Notes under the pieces: model-generated | What the model was told of the DNA's origin: nothing | The model's database searches: none | The model's input: only the letters and a program-made list of their open reading frames with translations | Part shown: positions 33,828 through 45,983 of the stretch, one piece after another | How positions within the stretch are numbered: the first letter of the stretch is position 1 | Layout of the letters: every line of letters begins with the position of its first letter | Assembly (NCBI GenBank): GCA_963920525.1 | Contig: OY986437.1 | Location: 115,746,715-115,810,714, forward strand | DNA length: 64,000 bases | Source of the DNA: Dichetophora obliterata | Lineage: Eukaryota > Arthropoda > Insecta > Diptera > Sciomyzidae | Direction: 5' to 3' | Position numbers and translations under genes: made by a program

Positions 33828-35585
33828 AGGCTGATTCGCAATACTGCGTTCGGTCGGTCGGCCTTTGATCGTACTTCGATCGACTTTGCAATAACTTTAC
33901 GGGATGAACTGTCAGAACGCACGACCTAAAAATTTTGTATCCACAATGTTGCCTTCAAGGTCGTGCATGTGTCACTTTGAGCAACTGTGGTGATGCCAAT
34001 GTACACTATCACATTTCATGGGATTTTTTTTATTTTATCAGCACAGTTTATGCTAGGGGTATTCACGATTCAGTACACTTGCCTGTGCAGTTGAGCAGTT
34101 ACGTGTTCGTGAACACACTACTATCACTTTTTTCAAAGCCGTCAAAATTTTCAATGTGCAAAAGTACACAACTGCTCAAGGAAAGTAGGAAACGCTACAG
34201 TGGAAGAGCACTTGTGAAGATTTTTCACGTACGTGTATTTTGTTTATGTAAAGCTCACAAGACCTCAACTGCAGTGGCAACTGCACTGAATCGTAAATAA
34301 CTCCATTGAATGGCATTCAAATTAATATTTATGAATTTGCAACTTTAAAAAAATCCAAACTAAATTCAAAATTATTTAATAAAATTTAAATATTCACGCC
34401 AAATTATTTATAATATATAAATATAAACAAATAATAAAAAAAATTATAATAACATTAAGCCGCCATTTTTTCAAAAAACACTGTTTTTACTACGGATTAT
34501 GGAAAGTAAGTTGTTATTTCGAGCATATTTACCTGAGTTGTTCTGCTTTCTTAAAAAAAAGTTTTTAATCTGCAGAAAATGTAAATAATTTCATACTTCA
34601 AGTGAAAGGTAAAAATTAATGCTTTTTAATTACAATACATATTTAGTACCTTTATAGCGCAATTTTTGTAGAAAAGAACGGTTATTTTCATTAAAAAATT
34701 TAGATATGATGAAAAGTTGCATATAAAATGTAAAATATTCTTGCAATGATATTTATATTGCAATCGTTGAAAAGGTCAATTAAACTCCTTTCAAATTACA
34801 TGCTAATTTCTTAGATCTATTGGATAATGGCAATAGTTTTTTTGAACAGATATTTTAGCAAGAAATAAAATTTTTAAAAACGATAACTCCATAACTACCT
34901 GATTAATTGATTTTTTCAGACAAACATTTTTTTACGGTTTTCTCTACCAGAACTTACTGCCTTTTATTCATATACTTAATATAAATAATTGGCACAAATC
35001 TTTAAATTGTATAAAATAATGTTGAATTCATCAAAACTTGCATTTTGTAAGTTGTAAAATTCTAAATATTAATTTAAATTAAATTCAATATAACCTGTAG
35101 TGATAAAATAAAAAAACTCCGTGAAATAACAATACTAACAAAATATGTGCTAACAATCTCATTTTTTATTTATATTTTTATTATAAATATTTATATTTCA
35201 ATTATATATAGTGTACACTTAATCAAAACTTGCATGCCATCATTTCCATAAAGTTAAATCACATTAAGTATACACAGTTCTAATAATACAGCAAATCCCA
35301 TGAAAACTCATGTTTACCATTGAAACAAAAAATACCCACCAAAGCTAACTCAATGGAAATGCAACTCTGCATACCAAAGAATGTCAAACGCACGACCGAG
35401 TAGAACATTTTTCTACTCTACTCGTTAGGTTGGACTTTGATCGTACTTTACCCCTTCGTTGAAAGTTAACGAATAACGCACGATCAACGGTTGAATTCGA
35501 ATTGCGAATTGCACCATAAGAACTCGTTGTTTCTACTCGAGCTGTCAACGCACGACCGACCGAACGCAGTATTGTGAATCCGGTA
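33828..35585. mobile_element. 1.76-kb TIR element inside the LINE, TAA duplication
   Basis: The ends are AGGCTGATTCGCAATACTG and, inward from the right, TACCGGATTCACAATACTG, both continuing CGTTCGGTCGGTCG. TAA flanks both sides (33825-33827; 35586-35588), fitting a PIF/Harbinger-like 3-bp duplication. Subterminal sequence repeats GATCGTGCGTT/GGTCGTGCGTT-like motifs at both ends (about 33920; 35386, 35478, 35550). The interior is AT-rich without a recognisable transposase; the 121-codon frame at 33935 has no known domain. It interrupts LINE coding sequence, so it arrived later. Confidence 0.7.
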
Positions 35586-35591
35586 TAAGTT

Positions 35592-38060
35592 ATGACAGGA
35601 ACAATGAGCTGAATTACAAGCTTACGTCTTATAGCAATAGGAGTGTATTCAGCAGACATTCAAAGATTTCGCAAATTGTTATATACTTTGCGGACTATGC
35701 TGTTGATGGGATCTGTGCACGTGAGGGAGGCATTTACATGAAACCCAAGACTTACAACACTATCGACAATTTTTACTGTATTATCATCCATTAACACATC
35801 TGGAATGGAGCTAGACCTTATTTTTTCTTTAGAGATGGGCAGCACATAGGACTTAAGAACATTAAAATTGAGACTATTTTTCATAGCCCATAGAAACTAG
35901 ATCTAGATCTTCACACAAACTAGATCTTCCATAAGATTTGTTTGGCCAGACAAATAAATTTGAACGCCATCAGCATAGGCGTGCATAAATGAATGGGTGC
36001 AGCAGTGAAAAATGTCATTTACAAACATAGAGAAGAGCAGCGGACCAAGAACCGATCCCTGGGGCACACCGCAGCAAACATCTTTGTAATAAGAAAAATG
36101 TGTGCCAACCTTTATCCTTTGTTTCCTATTTGTCAAATAGCTACTTAAAAGACGAGTGGCATTGTCACAGAACCCATACATATATTTTAATTTATGACAG
36201 AGAAGTTCATGACAAACAGTGTCAAAAGCTTTCGAAAAATCAAGAAGACACAATAGAGTTAATTGGCCATCATCATAAGGGGACCTTATGTCATCCAATA
36301 CTTTAAGCGTTGCAGTAGAACAACTGTGACCAGCACGAAAACCTGATTGGTATGGAGACGAAAGATTATTTGACTTAGAAAAGACGATATTTGGTTTGCC
36401 ATAAGGGATTTACACACTTTGGATAGTGAAGACAAGATGCTTATAGGCCTGAAATCTTTTGGCTCGCAGGCTCCAGATTTCGTTGCTATCGGCATTACTA
36501 CAGCAGATTTCCACAAACAAGGAAAATATGATGTGATAAAACAATGATTTATAATATGGGTAAGGGAGCTAAGAACATGGGGTAAAATAATCTTTATAAA
36601 TTTAAGATTTATGCCATCTTCACCAACTGCGTTCGATTTCATTTTTAAAACAGCTTTTGCTACTTCATATTCTGATACCGCTGAAAACTGAAATGTTTGC
36701 TCAAACGGGAAAATCTGGAGTATTAAAAGAGTTAGGAGTGTTAATTTGATTTTCATTCATGCTGGATAGAAAATATTCATTGAGAGAGTCAGGATGAGTT
36801 TGGCAGTTAAATGTCTGCTTATCAACAATGCAGAAATTTTTTAAATTATTCCATAATACCTTAGGTGGAAGATATGTATTTAATTTACCAGAGCAATATT
36901 TTATTTTAGATTGCCTTATTATAGCAATGGAAGCATTCCTTGCACACCTAAAATTTTCCCATTTTTCAGGTGTAGGGATCTTTCTCTATATAGAGCGCAA
37001 CTTATTACGTTTTTTATGGCAAGCTGCACACGATTATTAAACCACGAACATGAATTATTTCTAACAGTAACAGTTTTTAACGGAACATGATTAACAAAAA
37101 GTTCATTTATTGTACTTGTATATAATGCTAATTTGTCTTCAATATTAGGACAAAACCACACACCATTCCACGGTATTAAAGACAAGTCACATAAAAGAGA
37201 CTGCGAATCAATCGACTTAAAATCGCGATACGAAAATATATTTGACGTAGCAGAACAAGAAAGCTTAATGTCAAGTGTACAAAAAATTATATCACGGTCC
37301 GATAAAAAGTAAAATTGGTCAAACAATAAAACAGTTGAGACGTCAGATACAATAAAATAATCAAGGACACAGTCGTTAGACGAAAAACGCGTAGGCACAG
37401 TATCATTTAAAACAGAGAGACCAACAGATGCAATATTGTCATATATAGAAAGTGTTCAGATGTCATTACATAAAAGATTAACATTAAAGTCACCACATAT
37501 AACAAAATAATTAAAATCTGTTGAATGATCTGATAATTTTGAAAAATAGGAGTCCAAGCTATTGCATTTATTCGGATTGTATACACAGGACAAGAATACA
37601 TTCACACTATTGTCAGCTATACACATATTCAGGTACTCGATAGGACTAGCATTATTAGATTTATTTATGACTTTCGCCTTTAAGTTACATCGGCAGTATA
37701 TTGCAACCCCGCCTTCCCTCCTATTGGGCCTTTTGTTTCTAAAAATCGTATAATTTTTAATATTATTAACAGAATCTAACACAGCACAACAAAACCAAGT
37801 TTCAGATACACCAATAACATCAACAGACGAATCCCCGAAAATCTACTTAACATAGTCCATTTTTACTGAATTTAAGCTCCTAGCGTTAAAATGAACAACC
37901 TTCAAGCCAGGTTGTTTTTGACACAATTCTTCCACAAGAATTTTATTATTAACACCGTTCCAATTATTTCTCAAACGTGACATAATAATACAGATATAAA
38001 AAGTAAATATACATATCAAACACGATTCCAACACATTGACACGCAAAACAATCAACAAAA
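35592..38060 (-). pseudogene. CR1/Jockey-type endonuclease and reverse transcriptase, broken
   Basis: The endonuclease start is at about 37900 (VVHFNARSLNS); the catalytic Glu segment VSETWF is near 37810, then RREGGVAIYCR and ICGDFNVN (about 37490). RT motifs are LKMKSNAVGEDGI (about 36630), DFRPISILSSLSKV (about 36440), LDFSKAFDT (about 36230), GVPQGSVLGPLLF (about 36060) and HAYADGVQIYL (about 35970). The last has Gly for the second Asp of YADD (GGC instead of GAC), so it is catalytically dead. Frames change at about 37783, 37400, 36900, 36300 and 35890. The coding continues into 33450-33827 beyond an inserted element. Confidence 0.85.
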
Positions 38061-38261
38061 AGCCAGTAAAAATTAAAGGAAGTAAAAAGATTAGTAAAAT
38101 AAAGAGTAAAATAGAAGAAATTATAGAAGTTAAGAAGAAACAGTGATCTTAAGATAATTATAAATATATTATTTGTATTTTGTGTCTGCTGGCAACCCTT
38201 ATTAGTCAGGAGTTGGCTATAATTTTTTTTTATGATAATTTTCATTATTTTCAGAAAACAA

Positions 38262-38450
38262 ACCTAGTTTTTTCCATATAAATGGTATGGACCAACATTG
38301 AGGGCTAGGCGCCTCGCCTTCCCGTTATCCGACTCTTAAAATTTTTTTCAGAATATGTTTCTATACCTAAAGGAACATTTCTTGGGGGAGTTATGCTTTA
38401 TAGCTTGGAGTTGAAAAATAAGGAACATCCTAATGCAACGCGATATAATT
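38262..38450 (-). repeat. Dispersed repeat R5, copy B
   Basis: Inverted match to 27760-27965: CCATATAAATGGTATGGACC, AGGCGCCTCGCCTTCC and ATACCTAAAGGAACATTTC. Confidence 0.7.
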
Positions 38451-38463
38451 TTTTATTTTTTTT

Positions 38464-39400
38464 TACAGTTACGGAAACTTTATTTTTTAATAAAAAAAAT
38501 AATCCATTTTCAATGGTTTTTTAATGTTGTTTATATTTTGGCTACAGGTGTACAAAATTTCAAAGTGGGACGGCAATAGGTTCATGAGAACATGATTTTT
38601 TTAACAAAAAAATTAGAAAAAGTGTAAGATTTCTTTTTTTAAGCACAAAAATTATTTTAGAGCTTTAACCAAACAAGCTATGTAGATGTTTAATATCACA
38701 TTTAAAAGGTAAAATTAACAGCTTTAAGTTGATATACAAAACAATCTAAATTTCTTTTTTTAAACAGTTACCGAATTTTTATTTTTTGAATAAAAATAAT
38801 ATTCCATTTTAAAATGTTTTTTTGTGTTTGTGGCTTGTGTATATTTTGGCAACCAAAATGCAATATTTCATGCAAGGACGGCGATAGGTTCATGAAATAT
38901 GATTTTGTTAATAAAAAAATTAGCCAAATGAATTAAGAATTCGTTTTTTTTAAACACAAAAACACCAAAAAGATGTTTAATAGCCCATCTTGAAGGTAAA
39001 ATAAAACGCTTAAATCTGATATACAACACAATGCTATTTTTTGTATTTTTTAGACGGTTCTTTTGTATTAAAAATTTTTTTTTGGCAAATATTTGTTTAC
39101 ATTTTATCACGAATTATATAATTATAATGAAAAAATAAATTAAGTTTGACAATAGAGTAAGTGTAATACTCGTATCACAAAAGTTGTTTAAACAGTGGTT
39201 TCCAATTTGCATTGTTTAATCAGAATTCACTTATAGTATCTACTGTTGTCTCAATAGCGTTTTTGGGTTAGGATCTATGACTATTTTTGTGTTTAAAAAA
39301 ACGATTTCTTAATTTTTTTTTTGTCTACCTTTTTTGTTAAAAAAATTATATTTCATGAACCCATTGCCGCAGAGTGCACTTTTTTGGCTTGAAATTTGAT
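38464..39400. repeat. R5-related units, two in tandem and one inverted
   Basis: Two head-to-tail units of about 300 bp (38464-38763 and 38764-39058) share ACAGTTAC-GAA…, ATATTTTGG, GACGGC(A/G)ATAGGTTCATGA and AAAATTA-(A/C)-GCTT-AA. An inverted piece follows at 39240-39400 (TTCATGAACCCATTGCCG). A further copy in that inverted orientation is at 44700-44860. Non-coding. Confidence 0.65.
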
Positions 39401-40304
39401 CGAAAATAAGTATAATCGAAAAAATTATTATCGGAATTCTGAAATTTTTGCTATTTTATTACTTAAAAATGTCAAAATTTTATTAATCTAATTTTTGTTT
39501 TTGATTTTTTTCTATACGTGAGAAGATATATGCTTCAAACTTTGGAAGTTTTCTCAACATTTTCAAGAAATGAAAATTTTAATTTATGTTTTTCAATTTT
39601 GAAACTACTTTGTGGATAAACCATTTGAGATTTTTTTAATGTAATTTTTTTATAAAATTTATGTGTTTAATATGCATAGTTTCTATGTATTCGCTATATT
39701 ATATCTTTTTTGAGTATTTTACAATAAATTATAAACTAAAACTTTTTTGACACCATTTTTCAACTTTTAAAGTAAACTTTTAAATTAAGGAACCCAAAGG
39801 AATCCAGAATGACATACATCACAGCGTGTGCTGATGGCTTTAACGGCAAATAGTTTTTTCTTCCCGGAAGTTTGCGATGTAGACCAAAGTACTAAATTTT
39901 ATAAAAAAACTCATTGAATTTTTAGATAATTCAGCACATATGAAGACTTTACCAAAAATTTGTTCGAGCTTACCGATTTGCAGAAATAAAATTAAAGAAA
40001 TACAAATTTAAGAAACATATTTTTGCATTATTATTTTTAATTTATATTATTTTTAATCTATTATATATAAACTTTCCTTGTTCACTTATTTTGACTTGTG
40101 TAATATGTATTTCTTAGACAAGCCGAAAAGTATGCAATGAAATTTGTAAAGTTGGTAGAAAAAAGCATCAATAGAGGCATATGGTAAAATATAGTCGGTC
40201 ACGCTAAATTTTGATTCTCTCTGCATACATAATGTATTGCAAAAACTTTTTTTATACATATATATATTATTTAAAGATTAATATATAAAACAATTAAAAC
40301 TATA
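39401..40304. other. No gene seen
   Basis: Very AT-rich with poly-T runs; no recognisable feature. Confidence 0.5.
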
Positions 40305-40306
40305 TA

Positions 40307-41551
40307 AAGGGTATTTTTTATAGAGTGATACAAGTTTATATCATAATAACACATAGTAATATATTTTTAATATTAATGAAACATGCTTTATTGGATAGAA
40401 AATTTTATAACATTAATTTTTATATATGATTTTGGCCATGTGGCCGTCACGGCTGGCTCGTATAAGGCGCAATCTGGAACACCAATTTTCACAAACTTTT
40501 CGCAGTATTTGGAGCCGTATCTCGCCGATTACTCTTCGAATGTTGATTTCCAGGTGTTCAATTGTTTGTGGTTTATCGACGTAGACAAGTGACTTTACAT
40601 TACCCCAAAGAAAATAATCCAGTTGGGTTAAATCACACGATCTTTGGGCCATTTCGTGAAATTATTTTTTCGTCGAAAGTTTCCTTGATTAAATCAATTG
40701 TAGCGCTCGCTGTGTGGCATGTGGCTCCGTCCTGTTATAACCACATATCAGCAAGATTAATGCCAGCTAATTGAGGTACGAAAAAACTTCGAATCATGTT
40801 CCTATACCGTTCACCATTGACAGTAACATTCTGACCATCATCGTTTTTGAAGACATATGGTCAGCCCATAAAGTGCACCAAACAGTCATTTTCTGTGAAT
40901 GTAATGGTGTTTCGATATAAGCTTGTGGATTTTCCTCACTCCAAATACGACAATTCTTTTATTTTACGTACTCATTCAACTAAAAATGGGCTTAATCGGA
41001 AAATAAAATTTTCCATGGATATTCAAAATCAATATCAATTTGTGCTTCAGCCCATTCGCCGAATTGGCGGCGCATACGATGGTCATTTGGCTTTAATTCC
41101 TGCACAAGTTGAATCTTGAAAGGTTTTAAGCCAAGATCTTTTCGTAAAATCTTCCATAAAGTGGAAGGACACAACCCCAGTTGCTGAGAACGGCGACGAA
41201 TTGATTGATTAGGATCATCTTCAATGCTTTCCTGTACAGCGGCTACAGATTCTTCAGTGCGCACTGTTCGGCGTCTCACGGGATGCACATTATCAGTAAC
41301 AGTAAATGTGGTCCAAAAACAATCTATTGTTCTTCGATTTAGCAGCTCTGAAAGACGATTATGTATTATGTATGCATTAATTTGATTAAAAATTTCCACA
41401 ATTTGCACGCGTTGCTCTTGTGAAAGTTGATTTGTAATAAAATGCCAAAGCAAATTAAACAAAAAACAACTATCAGCTGTTAAATGGATGGCTGTCAAAT
41501 AAAGTAATGATGTCAACTCAAAGTTGTATCTCTCTATAAAAAACACCCTTT
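40307..41551 (-). mobile_element. Tc1/mariner element, full length, TA duplication
   Basis: TIRs of about 27 bp: left AAGGGTATTTTTTATAGAGT, right (inward) AAGGGTGTTTTTTATAGAGA, continuing GATACAA. TA flanks both ends (40305-40306; 41552-41553). At 1,245 bp it is a normal length for an autonomous element, but its transposase is broken. Confidence 0.88.
40413..41546 (-). pseudogene. Tc1/mariner transposase pseudogene
   Basis: The DDE/D transposase of the TIR element, read on the minus strand. The N-terminal half (41546-40992) carries the paired helix-turn-helix region, including DPNQSIRRRSQQLGLCPSTL and KPFKIQLVQELKPNDH, and ends ILFSD at the first catalytic Asp. The expected EAHF… stretch after it is deleted, giving a stop. 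The remainder lies in other frames: NPQAYIETPLHSQKMTVWC, a QDGATCHTA block with the second Asp (about 40720), and RSCDLTQLDYFLWG (40640) with the third Asp, ending DGHMAKIIYKN. A few codons are missing before RSCD. The style is that of insect mariner-like families; it is non-functional. Confidence 0.88.
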
Positions 41552-42059
41552 ATATTTATTAAGGTTATTTCACTTACATTTTTAAGGCATTTAAATGTCC
41601 TCATATGCTTTTAAAAATTGAATGTGTGGGTGATTCTTTCGTTTTTATAAGTTAAGAACTATAAAGTCTAACCATATAAGTGTAGGGAAATTAAAAATGG
41701 TTAGTGGCAAATAAAAATTGAGTAACTTTATCAAAGTAAAAGTTAAAATAAATTTAATTTGATCTAAAATGATTTATTATATTGTTAATATAAAAGATCT
41801 TTGTAGTTATTTTTTAAACTCTCAAAAGTAACCAAGATCGAGTGGACCATTTAAATATATTGTTCGAAAAAGTTTGCCACAAGTTAAATGTTGATGTTAA
41901 CAGTGCGTTCATTGATCGTGCAAAAGTTGGTAACTTTTCAAGTCATTTTTAAGAATTTGGAATATTTGCGGACGGTCAAGAAAAAATTTTGTATGCAAAC
42001 ATGAAAAAAGTTTGTAGTATAAATCAAATAAAAATTTTAAAACGAACCAAAACACAATT

Positions 42060-43790
42060 TAACGTCTTTTCCGGAGATCGAAAATCCTGCATACAGTACA
42101 AAACGGGGTCGTCCTTTAAAATCTTATGCAGAGTCTTCAAATGTTTCCAAACGCAATAAAATGCAACAAATTGACAGACATCGGCTTAGATCAAGTATTG
42201 GATATAGTAAGACATCATTTACGAAGTCACCGAGAATATCGTAAGGTTAATCTGATTGACGCAATATTTAGTGATGATTTGACAAAAATATCAATCGTGT
42301 AAGAAACTGTATCTGATATAAAGAATCAAAAATATAGCATAGATGAAACACATTCTTTATATATGGACCTTGGATTGACATACCGAAAATTCAAAATATT
42401 ACGATCGTCCCTGATTAAATTACCAAGGATTTAGTTTTGTTGAACAATTACCAGATGGTAAACAATTTGGCATTCCGAAAATTTTGTTGGTAGCTTAAGT
42501 ATCTGCAAAATTTCCATTGCAATGTGTTTTAAACCACACTGTCCAAAGATCTTTGCAATCAACTAGTTTTGATGCAGACATGATGATATGCATTTAGCTT
42601 TGTACTCTAAATGGGGCTGTGATGGGTCTTCTGGACAAGGTCAATACAAACAAAAATTGGGTAAGGTAACCTTCCTTCAAAACATTTTAACAAAACAAAT
42701 ACTTTCGTTTCTATTACTTTTGATATTACTTGAGAGTGAGATATTGATACTGAGACATTATTTTTATTTTATAGATAAGGACCATTGTGATTCGCACATG
42801 TTTATGATTCCAATGGTACCCCTCAGACTTAAATTAGATACGGCATCAATTTCTAAAAATCTACAAAATATGAAAGAGTTTCGGAAAAATTATCGACCTT
42901 TTTCAGTTCAATACTGTCGCCCTATTGAATTCTCGTATTCTAAAGAAACCACTATGCTCATAACAGAAAAATATAATTATAAGAGAAATGAAATAAAAAA
43001 CTTGAAACATACGGTGTTCTTTTCTAAAAATGAAAAAATGGCTAAAATTTAACACGATTTAAAACTTACAATGGTTGTTGGAAATGTTGCGCAGGCAATA
43101 TCAGGTATAAATTTCATAAAGGAAAATATTATAAAACTTTAATTAAATTAATTTAATTAATTAAATGTTTAATTAAATTTTTATTTTTTTGTAGGAAACA
43201 AATCAATCAGATCGTGTACTGGTTGCATTGCTACGCAAAAGCAGTTTAATTAAGTCGATAGCAAGGCTAATGAAGAATTTGGCTTAGGCCAATTTGAAGG
43301 CCTAAGTGCAAAAGAAAAACAAGAAACTAGAAAGAAGTTTATAGCGGGAATAAAAACCTCAAGATAAGTTTCGAGAGGAAACCGGGCTTTGGAAATAGTA
43401 ATGATGGCAACACTGCGAGGCGTTTTTTTGAAGATGTTGAAGTGACTGCATCAATTACAAAAATCAATGCAGAGTTTTAAAAAAATTTTAGGAGAATTTT
43501 GATCGCCATCAATTCTAGCCACCTCATTGACGCAGAAAATTTTAAAAAATTCGCTATAGAAACGCAGATTCTACACAAAAATTGATATGGAAGTTCGAAG
43601 AACATAACTCCAACTATTCATAAAATTTTGTGCCATGGGAAGGATATAATAAAATATAATTTTTTTCCAATTGGCGAGCTATTGGAGGAAGCTCAAGAAG
43701 CCAAAAATAAAGAATACAAAAGTTACAGACTAAGTCACACAAGAAAAAAATAGCAAGGAGAACCAAAGTACTGACTTTATGGCAATGCTT
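42060..43790 (+). pseudogene. Transib (RAG1-like) transposase pseudogene 3, with introns
   Basis: Blocks in order are KRGRPLKSYAESS (about 42090), LYMDLGLTYRKFKILRSSL (about 42357) and SKWGCDGSSGQGQYKQKL with the first catalytic Asp (42612). Then come DSHMFMIPMVPLRLK (42790), QYCRPIEFSYSKET (42910) and VVGNVAQAIS…SCTGC, where the Asp before the Gly is Val. After that come PGFGNSNDGNTARRFF (43388), PTIHKILCHGKDIIKY (43610) and IGELLEEAQEAKNKEYK with the catalytic Glu (43665). Two GT…AG segments interrupt the alignment: 42661-42774 (114 nt; splicing gives KLDKDHCDSH) and 43105-43194 (90 nt; splicing gives ISGNKSIRSCTGC). Stops and frameshifts are frequent. Transib ends were not found. Confidence 0.83.
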
Positions 43791-43850
43791 GTATAAGGTG
43801 CATGCCTTAATTCTTTGATCTTTAAAAAAAAAAAAAAATGCTAATGGTAT

Positions 43851-44690
43851 CATCACCCATTAATCACTGCGACACAAAATTGTACAAAGAAAAAGTTGTT
43901 TTGAAGATAATTTTGACGATATCAGAGATCTTTAAATAAAAAAATAAAAAAACTGATAAAACGAAGTAGACATAATGTCCATAGACCTTATGGCGTTTTC
44001 AGACTTTAAAACTGCGCGATTTTTTATACAAATTGTTCAATTTTTTTACATTAATTTAAAGAATTTATTTAAGTTCGGTGTAGTTGTCTGTATGCATGAA
44101 ATTCTGTATACAAAATAGTGCATTACAAAATTCTGCATTAACAGAAAACTGTGTTAAAAAATTCTGTATGCCAAAATTCTGCAAAATATGGACTAAAAAC
44201 AACTATGGTAAATAAGCTTAAAATAACAACTTTCCGTACAAGGGCAAATAATTTAATACTGAAACACATCGTTTTGTATCCCAAATAAAGTTAAAATGCT
44301 GCAAATGGAGAGCAGACTTTTTGAAAGCAAAATTTTTAAAAAACAGTATATTGAAATAAAGGAAAATTAGACAAACAGTATTTTAAAAATACTGTAAAAA
44401 TTACAGCATTTTGACAATATAGATTTTTGACAAGCAGATTACTGACCCGCTCCCAATTTATTAATTTATGATAAAAAGATTTACCCTTGTATGGAATGTT
44501 GTTATTGTCATATAAAACTGATATTTTTCATGAAAAATTCGATATATATATAACGTGTTCAGGTAAATTGCTTAAAATTAAGTTCGTATGGACTATAAAG
44601 TCTCCGTTTGTATGGACTTAAAAAACTCCGTTTTAATTTGGACATTATGTCCGTTTGCGAAATAGACATAATGTCCATGGACATGGACGT
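43851..44690. other. No gene; nested short palindromes near 44640
   Basis: AT-rich. GGACATTATGTCC (44639) and GACATAATGTCCATGGACAT (44664) are palindromic motifs, and the same ACATAATGTCCAT string occurs at 43973. Possibly the ends of a small element, unproven. Confidence 0.4.
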
Positions 44691-44699
44691 TTAAGATCT

Positions 44700-45175
44700 A
44701 AAACTATTTTTGTGCTTAAAAAATGAAATATTACACTTTTTTCTCATTTTTTAAAAAAAAAATATAATTTTCTCATGAACCCATCGCCGTCACACTTTGA
44801 AATTTTTTACTTGTAGCCAAAAAATCTACTACAAAAAATTATTAAAAATGGAGTATTTTTACGTATGGAGTATCAGTAATGGTTAGAAACAAAGGTGTAT
44901 CTTGTTGCACATCACATTGAAGCTGTTTGTTTCAGCTTTAAAATGAGATATTATATTAGCTGCTTTAGTTTGAAATCTAGAACTATTTTTGTGTTTCGAA
45001 AAAACAAAATTTTAGCTTATAATTTTTTTTTAATTCATAAAACATGAAACTTTCGCAAAAAAAGTATACAGTTTAATGCAAAATCACAAGTACTACATAC
45101 AAAAAATCATACCAATCTGAGAGATGAAATTTAAAAGTTGGTTGATTTAATATTTAATGATCCTATAATTAGAAT
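44700..45175 (-). repeat. Dispersed repeat R5, copy C plus related unit
   Basis: 44865-45175 is the inverse of 27490-27790 (for example AAGCTGTTTGTTTCAGCTTT and GATGAAATTTAAAAGTTGGT). The adjoining 44700-44860, with TCATGAACCCATCGCCGTCA, matches the tandem units at 38.5-39.4 kb. Confidence 0.7.
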
Positions 45176-45290
45176 GGTAAAAATTTTACATAAATCCGCT
45201 TAGCGGTTCTTGAGCTTACCGGCAGTCACAGAAATTCTCAATATTTGCAAGTTTAATTTTACATGACAGTAGATATAGCAAATGATGTAA

Positions 45291-45690
45291 TCTATATATA
45301 TAAAAATGGATCGTGATTTGTTCGGATACTTAAAACTTGAAAACGACTGGACCGAATTGGATACTTCCTTGGATTGGGTAACTGCTACGCGAAGGTTTGG
45401 GAAAAAATAAGATGCTGCCCCACACCCTTTTACCGCCCACAAGTCCATAAAAATGCTATATTTAAAATGGTTTTTGCCGTATTAAACTAAAATTTGGTAC
45501 TGAAATTGGCGTACTTTTAGGGAAAGATAAAATACTTCGAAACTACTGGTTCGATTGAGCTCAAATTTTGGCAGTGGATTTGTTTTGAGTACAATATGGT
45601 GTAAAACAAAATTGACACACCCTTTTTTATCGCCCACATATATATAAAAAATTTGCGATATCAAATTGCTTTGGAGCTATGGATCCCACA
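45291..45690 (+). mobile_element. Helitron-like 5' end
   Basis: TCTATATATATAAAAATGGA at 45291, preceded by A, followed by AAACTTGAAAACGACTGGAC and CTGCTACGCGAAGGTTTGGG. This is the look of many insect Helitron 5' ends (A|TC…TATATATAAAAATG…AAC…CTGGACCG). The sequence continues at 47604 beyond an inserted hAT. No Rep/helicase region and no hairpin-CTAG 3' end were seen, so it would be a truncated, non-autonomous copy. Confidence 0.45.
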
Positions 45691-45983
45691 CAAGCGCGTC
45701 GGAAGCTAATTTCATCTGGGGGGGAAGTACAAATGGGGGGGCAGTACAAATGGTGGTGCAAAAAAAAGTTCACCAAAATTTCTTCAAAGAAACATGAATG
45801 TGAATAAACAAATTTTTTTATTTTAGTTTAAAATAAAAAAAATTTAAAAATATATAAAAAATATTAAAATTTCATTATTTCTAAAATTTCTTCCAATTTT
45901 AATATTAGAGATCATTCTTTAAAGGATCTTTCATATGGTAATATGAAAATATAAGAAATAATGGTTGCTTTTATAAAGCAAGA

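Larger units (their letters stand above)
33191..38160 (-). mobile_element. CR1/Jockey-type LINE, decayed, split by a TIR element
   Basis: A second non-LTR retrotransposon on the minus strand, about 3.2 kb without the insertion at 33828-35585. It ends in a trinucleotide (AAT)n tail at 33191-33215. Order on the minus strand is endonuclease (38060-36900), RT (36760-35900), C-terminal region (35890-35592, then 33827-33450), 3' UTR and tail. The 5' limit is approximate and no target duplication was identified. Motif style (LDFSKAFDT, GVPQGSVLGPLLF, terminal RLWNSLP) fits the CR1/Jockey group; finer placement is not possible by eye. Confidence 0.8.
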
